A stretch of 5,036 nucleotides of DNA from an uncultured beta proteobacterium (GTDB taxonomy: Bacteria; Pseudomonadota; Gammaproteobacteria; Burkholderiales; Burkholderiaceae_C), in NCBI GenBank assembly GCA_903840825.1, contig CAIMHL010000158.1, forward strand, positions 1 to 5,036. The letters are read 5' to 3'. This document shows, one piece after another, positions 1 through 4,780 of the stretch. Both the position numbers and the translations under genes were made by a program. The notes under the pieces were generated by a model. It ran no database searches, was not told the origin of the DNA, and was given only the letters and a program-made list of their open reading frames with translations. How positions within the stretch are numbered: the stretch's first letter is position 1; each line of letters starts with the position of its first letter.

Positions 1-1
1 C

Positions 2-268
2 AACACCGTGCGCGAGATGGCCGATCTGCACCGCAACCCTAGCAGCACCACTATTCAGTTCCAGGCCAAGGAACACGCGGGCTGGCGCACCGAATGCTTT
101 GTACCCACCTGGTTTTGCTTTGACGGGCAGATTGCGCAAGACCGTCAAGGCGCCGTTCGTATCGGTTCTAGCGCCGACGAGGTGCTGCACGAACTTCATT
201 ATTCGCCTGCGCAAATCGCAGAATTCAGGGCTACACAGACAGTGTTGGGCACGGAGTGGACGCCTTAG
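2..268 (+). CDS. CaiB/BaiF (family III) CoA-transferase, C-terminal part only
   Basis: The frame is open from the left edge and ends at a TAG at 266-268, giving 88 residues of the C-terminus; the start is outside the window. The segment PTWFCFDG, followed by VRIGSSADEVLHEL and YSPAQIAEFRA, fits the usual end of CaiB/BaiF enzymes, where a 'GxHTDEVLxELGYS..IA.LRA' pattern closes the chain. Family members move CoA between an acyl-CoA and a free carboxylic acid in the cytoplasm, often in carnitine, oxalate or aromatic acid metabolism. The catalytic Asp lies in the missing N-terminal part, so the substrate cannot be judged. The usual Gly-(Glu/Ala)-His before Thr-Asp-Glu-Val-Leu is replaced by Gly-Ser-Ser-Ala here, a mild divergence. 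It is convergent with the copper operon and unlikely to be functionally linked to it. No clear terminator follows the stop codon. Confidence 0.7.
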   Translation, partial: NTVREMADLHRNPSSTTIQFQAKEHAGWRTECFVPTWFCFDGQIAQDRQGAVRIGSSADEVLHELHYSPAQIAEFRATQTVLGTEWTP

Positions 269-311
269 CCAGAAACACCAAAAATGGCCTCTTAAACATT
301 GTCACAAAAGC

Positions 312-515
312 CTAGCCACCTAGTGTACGGCGCTCCTTCAAAGGGCAGACTGCGCTAAAGCGCCCGAAATTTATTGAGAAGCGCCATGCCATCGCCCACG
401 TCAGGGTGCTACAAGTCGTGAAAGCGCGACGTGGAGGTCGGTTCAGCACTTCGTTTATTGCCAAGTACCACAATAATCGCTGAAATCTATTGGTGAATCG
501 ACCAGAAACTTGCAT
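312..515 (-). CDS. Doubtful small ORF, 67 codons, hypothetical
   Basis: Starting with ATG at 515-513 and ending with TAG at 314-312, this frame encodes 67 residues, rich in Arg, Phe, Leu and Trp, with no motif or family that I recognise. Its only positive evidence is the start context. Three tandem AGAGGT units (535-518) lie directly upstream, and the middle GAGGT, at 528-524, sits 8 bases from the ATG, a good ribosome-binding position. A long hairpin (590-536) lies just upstream of these units. There is no hydrophobic membrane segment or signal peptide. A frame of this length can easily arise by chance, and two small hairpins (352-363 and 415-430) lie inside it, which fits noncoding sequence equally well. 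Confidence 0.15.
   Translation of the reverse strand: MQVSGRFTNRFQRLLWYLAINEVLNRPPRRAFTTCSTLTWAMAWRFSINFGRFSAVCPLKERRTLGG
352..363. repeat. Short perfect inverted repeat
   Basis: GCGCT and AGCGC flank two A residues, forming a 5-bp stem. In a folded strand the loop would open to four bases. It is not followed by a T-run on either strand, so it is not called a terminator. Confidence 0.4.
415..430. repeat. Small hairpin, GTCGTG/CGCGAC
   Basis: The arms at 415-420 and 425-430 pair over six positions (one G-T pair) around an AAAG tetraloop. A competing longer-range pairing exists between CCACGTC (396-402) and GACGTGG (428-434). Neither is followed by a T-tract, so termination is not supported. 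Confidence 0.4.
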
Positions 516-602
516 CCACCTCTACCTCTACCTCTGAATTTGAGATCAGAAAGCGGTCACTCGCGAATACCCGCTTCTGATCTTAAATTTAACTGGTCGA
601 TT
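496..602. repeat. 107-base nested imperfect inverted repeat
   Basis: The outer arms, AATCGACCAG (496-505) and CTGGTCGATT (593-602), are perfect 10-bp complements. Inside them, 536-556 pairs with 571-590 over 20 positions. It has one bulged A (550), two G-T pairs if read as RNA, and a 14-base loop (557-570). The left side between the stems is a 30-base single-stranded stretch that includes the ACCTCT triplet repeat; on the right only AA separates the stems. There is no transposase frame inside and no obvious target-site duplication just outside 496 or 602. It may be a palindromic repeat of MITE or REP type, an operator, or a structured RNA. The symmetry is seen directly; the function is unknown. 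Confidence 0.75.
518..535. repeat. Tandem repeat, 3 x ACCTCT
   Basis: Three exact 6-base copies run from 518 to 535. On the - strand they read as AGAGGT three times, each containing the Shine-Dalgarno-like core GAGGT, two bases before an ATG at 515-513. They lie in the unpaired left side of the nested inverted repeat. Confidence 0.85.
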
Positions 603-690
603 GCGAGGGTACATTTTGACGAAATAGCCTCCACTAAGCCGCCGGCTGATCCCTAGTTGTCAGTGGCTGCTATGGAGCAGGCAGATCGCA

Positions 691-774
691 AATCTCTAAG
701 ACCGGAATCGCTGCTGACCTGCCCCAGACTTTTCCGCCGCCAGCGTCAGCAATACGATTCGGATGCCGCAGATT
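691..774. repeat. Second nested inverted repeat
   Basis: The main stem is CCGGAATCG (702-710) with CGATTCGG (755-762), having one bulged G on the left arm. The next stem in is TGCTGAC (712-718) with GTCAGCA (745-751). Three further pairs, 719-721 with 741-743, are possible past a bulged C (744). A weak outer stem pairs AATCT (691-695) with AGATT (770-774). The stacking order suggests a foldable unit rather than chance single matches, but the arms are short and no function can be assigned. Confidence 0.55.
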
Positions 775-780
775 GAGTGA

Positions 781-830
781 CAGCTTTATGGAACCTCGAT
801 GGTGAAAATACTTCTGTTGCCCGAAAGCTG
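781..830. repeat. 7-bp inverted repeat CAGCTTT/AAAGCTG
   Basis: The arms at 781-787 and 824-830 are perfect complements separated by 36 bases. With arms this short and a spacer this long the match could be chance. It is listed because it continues the series of inverted repeats in the same gene-free stretch. Confidence 0.3.
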
Positions 831-938
831 CCCCCCGTGAGTACCCGCAGTTGGTCGAAACGAGTCATTCACTACCAAAATTCACTTGATTCATAAATGC
901 CTCAAGCCCTAATGAAAATTACCCGGGAAATTGACGAA

Positions 939-958
939 ATGGGACCGGTGAATCCCAT
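939..958 (-). terminator. Possible weak terminator of the copper operon
   Basis: ATGGGA (939-944) and TCCCAT (953-958) form a perfect 6-bp stem with an 8-base loop, about 40 bases after the stop codon of the last operon gene. On the - strand the stem is followed by TTTCGTCAATTT, which is T-rich but not a true T-run. The position is right for a terminator, but the signal is weak. Confidence 0.25.
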
Positions 959-995
959 CATTTGCCCCACCAAGCCGCCAGTTAATGTGCCGAAC

Positions 996-1985
996 TCACA
1001 AATCCCTAGCAGCAGGCCAAGTCATGCCTCCCAAGCTCAATCCCTTGGCGGCCAATATAGCCCGTACCACCGCCAGCGCGGTGACCTCAGCAGCCATCGT
1101 GCTCAGTTGCAGCATGCCGGCGGTTTTGTCGGACTGGCCCGTGCCCATGGCAAACAGCGTGTCGCCGTCTGACATCGTGTGCACCGGGTTGATGCTGCGG
1201 GCCAGGCCGTCGTGCGCCACTTGGGCCAGGCGATGGGCTTGGGCTTTGGTCAAAATAGCATCGGTGGCAATCACGCCGATGGTGGTGTTGGTGCCGGCCA
1301 AGACGGGCTTGGGCGCTAGGCCTGCCAGCAACGCTTGGCGGCTGTTCAGCAAGGTCCCGTTCGCCGCTCTGGCACCCGCCAGAATTTTTCCCGTGGCCGG
1401 GTCCAGCACATCGCCCACGGCATTGCAGGCAATGATGGCCCCCACCGTGATGCCGTCTACGGTGAGGGACGCGTGGCCAATGCCACCGCGCATGGCGTTT
1501 TCCAGGCCAAAAATTTTGCCCACCAACGTACCTGCGCCCGCACCGACATTGCCTTCTTCAGGGGGCAGTTTGCTGGCCGCTACGCAGGCTTGGTAGCCCG
1601 CGTGCGCATCGGGCCTGATTTTGGGGTTGCCTACGGGCAAGTCAAACAGCACGGCGGCAGGCACGATGGGCACCAGGCCGTAACCCACGGGCAGGCCAAT
1701 GCCCTGCTCTTCCAGCCACTGCATCACGCCGCTGGCCGCATCCAAGCCCCAAGCACTGCCGCCTGCGAGCGTGATGGCGTGGACGCGCTCGACCAAATTG
1801 GACGGGTGCAGCAAGTCGGTCTCGCGGGTGCCGGGTGCTGCGCCCCGCACATCGACCCCCGCCACCGCGCCTTCGCGGGCGATGATGACGGTGCAGCCGG
1901 TGGGACGGCGGGGGTCGGTGAAGTGGCCGACTTCAATGCCAGCCACCAAGGTGATGGCGCCTATGCGTGTGGGGTGTGCGTTCAT
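996..1985 (-). CDS. P1-family peptidase/amidase (DmpA/NylC-like, S58 family)
   Basis: This 329-residue protein belongs to the self-processing DmpA/NylC family, N-terminal-nucleophile-type hydrolases that cleave N-terminal amino acids, beta-amino acid amides or nylon oligomers. It has the family's IEVGHFTD start (17-24), the LAGGSAWGLDAASGV segment (73-87), GAGAGTLVGK (148-157) and GTNTTIGVIATDA (231-243). In NylC the precursor self-cleaves before a Thr in an Asn-Thr pair. The matching pair here is Asn233-Thr234, so Thr234 is the inferred nucleophile and the mature chains would be residues 1-233 and 234-329. The length is normal and no signal peptide is seen, so it is probably cytoplasmic. The ATG at 1985 is 17 bases after the CusF-like gene. 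Its ribosome site is poor, with only GGGG next to the ATG, so coupling to the gene before it is possible. Substrate unknown; no established role in copper resistance. Confidence 0.85.
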   Translation of the reverse strand: MNAHPTRIGAITLVAGIEVGHFTDPRRPTGCTVIIAREGAVAGVDVRGAAPGTRETDLLHPSNLVERVHAITLAGGSAWGLDAASGVMQWLEEQGIGLPVGYGLVPIVPAAVLFDLPVGNPKIRPDAHAGYQACVAASKLPPEEGNVGAGAGTLVGKIFGLENAMRGGIGHASLTVDGITVGAIIACNAVGDVLDPATGKILAGARAANGTLLNSRQALLAGLAPKPVLAGTNTTIGVIATDAILTKAQAHRLAQVAHDGLARSINPVHTMSDGDTLFAMGTGQSDKTAGMLQLSTMAAEVTALAVVRAILAAKGLSLGGMTWPAARDL

Positions 1986-2002
1986 GCCCCAAATACTAAC
2001 GG

Positions 2003-2383
2003 CTATTGAATGACTTCGATCGACAGCACGGTGTAGGCGCCCTTGATCTTGTCGGCCGTGAAGTTCACCCGGTCGCCCGCTTTTAGCTTTGTTAAAAAAG
2101 CGCGGTCTTTCACCTGAAACACCATGGTCATAGGCGGCATGCCAAGGTTTTTGATCTCGCCGTGCCTGAGCGTGACCTTGCCTGAGCTTGCATCGACCTT
2201 GCGCACCTCGGCCTCGGTGGTCTCGGTCACCTCAGGTGCAGGTGTTGCGTCAGTGGCTGGCGACACCTGTGCCGCTGTGCCCGCCGCTGTGGGGGCCGTA
2301 GCCGCCTCAGGTGCCGTGGTGGTGTTTTGGGCCGATGCGAGGGTGCTGAGCACCAGCAGGCTCAGCAAAGTAAGGGTTTTCAT
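2003..2383 (-). CDS. cusF: CusF-like periplasmic copper-binding protein
   Basis: This 126-residue protein has a Sec signal peptide (1-18, cleavage likely at ASA|QN), a Thr/Ala/Pro-rich linker (about 20-58), and a CusF-type small beta-barrel domain (about 59-126). CusF binds Cu(I)/Ag(I) in the periplasm and hands it to the CusCBA efflux pump. The copper site is visible as His74 followed by GMPPMTMVF (81-89), giving His74, Met85 and Met87 as ligands. The Trp that covers the metal in E. coli CusF (Trp44, in WPEMTM) is replaced by Met82, which could act as an extra ligand. The start at 2383 is chosen because it opens a proper signal peptide and has AAGGA 9 bases upstream. A longer frame from 2488 would overlap the preceding gene and bury the signal peptide. 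The linker suggests a tethered or flexible metal domain. The name is given by similarity only. Confidence 0.85.
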   Translation of the reverse strand: MKTLTLLSLLVLSTLASAQNTTTAPEAATAPTAAGTAAQVSPATDATPAPEVTETTEAEVRKVDASSGKVTLRHGEIKNLGMPPMTMVFQVKDRAFLTKLKAGDRVNFTADKIKGAYTVLSIEVIQ

Positions 2384-2392
2384 AAGAGTAGT

Positions 2393-2397
2393 TCCTT
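2393..2397 (-). promoter_or_regulatory. Ribosome binding site deciding the CusF-like start
   Basis: AAGGA on the - strand lies 9 bases before the ATG at 2383 and touches the stop codon of the preceding copG-like gene (2399-2397). This supports the short form of the CusF-like protein and suggests translational coupling. Confidence 0.75.
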
Positions 2398-2873
2398 TAA
2401 ACGTAAGCCTGATAAACCGTCGAGCTGCCGTTGCGTTGCACCAGCAACACCGAGTAAGGGTCTTGGCGGCCTTGGTAGTCGGGGCCATCCATGCCGGGGG
2501 AGCCTATGGTCATGCCGGGCACCGACAAGCCCAAGGCTTTGGGGCGTTCTTTGAGCAAGCGCTGCACCTCTTTGGCCGGCACATGGCCTTCCACTACATA
2601 ACCATTGATGAGCGCGGTATGGCACGAGCCATGTTTGTCAGCCAGGCCGAGCTGAGCCCGAAGTTTGTTTTTGGCCGCATCAGAAACGTCGTTGACTTTC
2701 ACCTCAAAGCCATTGGTTTCCATGTGTTTCACCCAGTCATGGCAGCAGCCGCAACTGGCCGTTTTCCACACCTCCAATTGCGGTTTCGCGGTGGCCCAAG
2801 CCGCCAAAGGGGTGCTGAGGGCGCTAGCGCCTATGAGTGCTAAGGCGGCGTTTAAAAACGATCGTTTTTGCAT
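2397..2873 (-). CDS. copG: CopG-like DUF411 copper-binding protein
   Basis: This 158-residue protein belongs to DUF411. A characterised member, CopG, is a periplasmic thioredoxin-like copper-resistance protein that holds a cysteine-bridged tetranuclear copper cluster. Residues 1 to about 27 form a signal peptide with a basic start, hydrophobic core and Ala-rich cleavage zone (AAWA|TA). The mature part opens with LEVWKTASCGCCHDW, giving Cys41, Cys43, Cys44 and His45 (CxCC motif), and Cys84-His85 follows in KHGSCHTALINGY. These four Cys are the only ones in the protein and match a four-Cys cluster. The conserved VEGHVPA (94-100) and GLSVPGMTIGSPGM (115-128) segments are also present. The ATG at 2873 has AAGGA 7 bases upstream. 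It lies between the cupredoxin and the CusF-like gene, which fits a periplasmic copper-handling or redox role. The assignment is strong at family level; the exact chemistry is inferred. Confidence 0.88.
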   Translation of the reverse strand: MQKRSFLNAALALIGASALSTPLAAWATAKPQLEVWKTASCGCCHDWVKHMETNGFEVKVNDVSDAAKNKLRAQLGLADKHGSCHTALINGYVVEGHVPAKEVQRLLKERPKALGLSVPGMTIGSPGMDGPDYQGRQDPYSVLLVQRNGSSTVYQAYV

Positions 2874-2880
2874 GGTGATT

Positions 2881-2885
2881 TCCTT
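2881..2885 (-). promoter_or_regulatory. Ribosome binding site of the copG-like gene
   Basis: AAGGA on the - strand ends 7 bases before the ATG at 2873 and lies just past the TAA of the upstream cupredoxin gene (2891-2889). It fixes the start of the DUF411 protein. Confidence 0.75.
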
Positions 2886-2888
2886 GGC

Positions 2889-3374
2889 TTATTTGGCGCT
2901 AACGCGAATTTTGCCGACCATGCCGCTTTGGTAGTGGCCATTGATGAGGCAGGCAAAGTCGAACTCGCCAGCGCGGTTAAAGGTCCAGATGAGTTGGCCG
3001 GTTTTCTTTGCGTCCACATGGGCCATGTAGGGCTCGTCGTGCGCCATGTCGGGAAATTTCACCATCAGGGCGGCGTGGGTGTCGAGATCTGGCTTGGTGC
3101 CAATGACCAGTTCGTGCAGCACCTTGCCTTTATTTTGTACGACCAGTTTGATGGTTTCACCCACCTTGACGTCCAACACGTCAGGGCTGAAGCGCATGGT
3201 GTCAAGCATGGTGACCGAGACAGTGCGCGTGACCGATTTGGCATTGCCGGCAATGCCCCAGTCCTTTTGCTCGGGTGCGGCAACAGATTTGGCTGCGTGA
3301 GAAGAATTGTGAGCGAATACGGCGCTAGAGCACGCCAGGATTGCTAGAGTAGCTATTGATTTCATAGTTGTCAT
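2889..3374 (-). CDS. copI: CopI-type periplasmic cupredoxin
   Basis: This 161-residue protein has a signal peptide (1-21, cleavage AVFA|HN) and a single cupredoxin domain (about 48-160). CopI-type proteins are small periplasmic blue-copper proteins needed for copper tolerance in proteobacteria such as Rubrivivax. The type 1 copper site is complete: His87 in VLHELVIG, then Cys142, His147 and Met152 in ACLINGHYQSGMVG. The DWGIAGNAKSVTRTVSV stretch before the domain also fits this family. Two extra His (22 and 26) at the mature N-terminus may bind metal, which is a guess. It starts 9 bases after the oxidase stop. No good Shine-Dalgarno precedes the ATG at 3374, and the alternative ATG at 3365 (residue 4) is no better, so the start is uncertain by three codons and coupling to the oxidase gene is likely. 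Electron exchange with the oxidase is possible but unproven. Confidence 0.88.
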   Translation of the reverse strand: MTTMKSIATLAILACSSAVFAHNSSHAAKSVAAPEQKDWGIAGNAKSVTRTVSVTMLDTMRFSPDVLDVKVGETIKLVVQNKGKVLHELVIGTKPDLDTHAALMVKFPDMAHDEPYMAHVDAKKTGQLIWTFNRAGEFDFACLINGHYQSGMVGKIRVSAK

Positions 3375-3383
3375 GCGTGGGTT

Positions 3384-4778
3384 TCAGTGTTGGTGCTCGG
3401 TGGCGTTTGGTTTTTTGACCCTTAACTCCAGGCTGGGTTTGCCGGTTGGGGGGGCGGGAGATTTATTCATATGGCTTTGGGTTGGCGGCAGTTGGCCGGT
3501 CCACTCATAGGCTTGTGTGCCCGCAGGTTGGGCGTAGTCGCCGGGGTCGCTGTAGTCGCCGGGTTTTTGGTCTTTGCGTACTTTTAAAGTGGTAAACATG
3601 CCGCCCATCTCCAGCGGACCAAACGGGCCGGTGCCGGTCATCATGGGTAAGGTGTTGTCGGGCAGGGGCATTTCCATGGCGCCCATGTCGGCCATGCCGT
3701 TTTCGCCCATCACCATGTAGTCGGGGGCGAGTTTCTGGATTTTTTTATCCAGCCCAGCGTGGCTCACGCCGATCAGGTTGGGCACGTTGTGGCCCATGGC
3801 GTTCATGGTGTGGTGGCTTTTGTGGCAATGAAAAGCCCAGTCTCCGGGCTCGTCGGCCAAAAACTCCAGTTGGCGCATTTGGCCCACGGCCACGTCGGTG
3901 GTCACCTCGGGGCTGCGCACGGCCATGGGCCAAGGGCCGCCATCGCTGCCAGTCACGGCAAATTCATGCCCATGCAGGTGAATCGGGTGGTTGGTCATGG
4001 TGAGGTTACCCACGCGAATGCGTACTTTGTCGCCCAAGCGCACGTTGAGCGAGTCAATGCCGGGGAAGGCGCGGCTGTTCCAGGTCCAAATGTTGAAGTC
4101 CAGCATGGTGTTGGGCTTGGGCGTGCTGGCGCCGGGCTCCACATCGTAGGCATTGAGAAGGAAGCAAAAGTCGCGCTGCACCTCGCTAATGAGAGGGTGT
4201 TTGGATTTGGGGTGCGTCACCCAAAAACCCATCATGCCCATCGCCATTTGCGTCATCTCATCGGCGTGCGGATGGTACATAAAGGTGCCGGGGCGGCGGG
4301 CTTCAAACTCGTAAACGAAGGTTTTACCTACAGGTATTTGCGGCTGGTTGAGGCCGCCCACACCGTCCATGCCGTTGGGCAAACGCTGGCCATGCCAGTG
4401 GATGGTGGTGTGTTCGGGCAGTTTGTTGGTGACATAGATGCGCACACGGTCGCCCTCCACCACCTCAATCGTGGGGCCTGGGCTTTGGCCGTTGTAGCCC
4501 CAAAGTGTCGCTTTCATGCCGGGCGCAATCTCGCGCACCACCGGCTCAGCCACCAGATGAAATTCTTTGACGCCTTGGTTCATGCGCCACGGGCAGGTCC
4601 AGCCGTTGAGGGTGACGACCGGGTTGTAGGGGCGCCCGTTGGGCGGAATGAGGGGTGGCGCAGTGCTGGCCTGCGTCATGGTGGCGGGCTCGGGCAAAGC
4701 AGCCATCGCCACTCGGCTGACGCTGGCGGTGGCTACGGCTGTGACAGCGGCTGATTGGAAGAAGTTGCGGCGGTTCAT
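3384..4778 (-). CDS. Two-domain multicopper oxidase with Met-rich tail, Tat-exported
   Basis: This 464-residue copper oxidase probably turns Cu(I) into Cu(II) in the periplasm, using O2. The N-terminus MNRRNFF and the Ala-rich segment to AMA (26) form a Tat-type signal. Domain 1 (about 75-190) carries HWH (127-129) and HPH (169-171). Domain 2 (about 225-340) carries HPIHLHGH (264-271) and HCHKSHHTMNAM (317-328). His264, Cys318, His323 and Met328 form the type 1 site, and the eight His of the four HxH pairs form the trinuclear centre. Domain 1 has Pro170 where a type 1 Cys would sit, so only domain 2 holds blue copper. The spacing between first and last motifs (190 residues) fits small two-domain laccases, which form trimers, not the three-domain CopA/CueO. 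A tail of about 120 residues after domain 2 has at least ten Met between 355 and 394. The ATG lies 2 bases after the TolC-like stop, with AAGGA inside that gene's end. Confidence 0.92.
   Translation of the reverse strand: MNRRNFFQSAAVTAVATASVSRVAMAALPEPATMTQASTAPPLIPPNGRPYNPVVTLNGWTCPWRMNQGVKEFHLVAEPVVREIAPGMKATLWGYNGQSPGPTIEVVEGDRVRIYVTNKLPEHTTIHWHGQRLPNGMDGVGGLNQPQIPVGKTFVYEFEARRPGTFMYHPHADEMTQMAMGMMGFWVTHPKSKHPLISEVQRDFCFLLNAYDVEPGASTPKPNTMLDFNIWTWNSRAFPGIDSLNVRLGDKVRIRVGNLTMTNHPIHLHGHEFAVTGSDGGPWPMAVRSPEVTTDVAVGQMRQLEFLADEPGDWAFHCHKSHHTMNAMGHNVPNLIGVSHAGLDKKIQKLAPDYMVMGENGMADMGAMEMPLPDNTLPMMTGTGPFGPLEMGGMFTTLKVRKDQKPGDYSDPGDYAQPAGTQAYEWTGQLPPTQSHMNKSPAPPTGKPSLELRVKKPNATEHQH
3534..3563 (-). 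repeat. 18-base direct repeat inside the oxidase tail
   Basis: GTAGTCGCCGGG occurs at 3534-3545 and again at 3552-3563. On the coding strand this gives PGDYSD-PGDYAQ (residues 406-417), a two-unit in-frame duplication in the low-complexity tail. It looks like a local slippage duplication; no function is implied. Confidence 0.6.
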
Positions 4779-4780
4779 GC

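Larger units (their letters stand above)
269..995. other. Gene-poor, hairpin-rich intergenic region between convergent genes
   Basis: About 730 bases separate the stop of the CoA-transferase from the stop of the hydrolase on the other strand. I see no ORF with recognisable homology. Base composition appears more AT-rich than in the flanking genes. Several imperfect inverted repeats are present, at 352-363, 415-430, 496-602, 691-774 and 781-830, together with a 3 x 6-base tandem repeat at 518-535. Because both flanking genes end here, no promoter is needed and a short gap would be expected. The length and structure suggest the remains of a mobile or palindromic repeat element, or an undescribed structured RNA. 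No tRNA, rRNA, CRISPR array or integron attC site (no paired GTTRRRY/RYYYAAC cores) was seen. Confidence 0.6.

Noticed and set aside
616..644. TTGACG resembling a -35 promoter box on the + strand
   Set aside because: No -10-like hexamer lies at 16-18 bases (the site reads CCGCCG) and no gene follows on that strand.
269..995. Integron attC site or IS remnant as the explanation of the gap
   Set aside because: No paired attC core sites, no transposase-like reading frame and no flanking target duplication could be found by eye; a mobile origin remains only a possibility.
985..2013. Several + strand open frames opposite the P1-family hydrolase
   Set aside because: They lie antisense to a full-length gene with family motifs throughout; composition is typical of shadow frames.
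2384..2488. Upstream extension of the CusF-like frame (161 residues instead of 126)
   Set aside because: It overlaps the end of the copG-like gene, adds a Cys/Arg-rich segment in front of a clear signal peptide, and ignores the AAGGA site at 2393-2397.
3435..3458. G-rich run that could form a G-quadruplex on the + strand
   Set aside because: One loop would be 10 bases and the tracts lie in a Pro/Gly-coding stretch of the oxidase tail (the mRNA side is C-rich), so codon content explains it.
3759..4754. 331-codon open frame on the + strand opposite the oxidase
   Set aside because: Its His/Gly/Ala/Val-rich composition is the mirror of a GC-rich gene on the other strand, with no recognisable domain; the oxidase has all its copper motifs.
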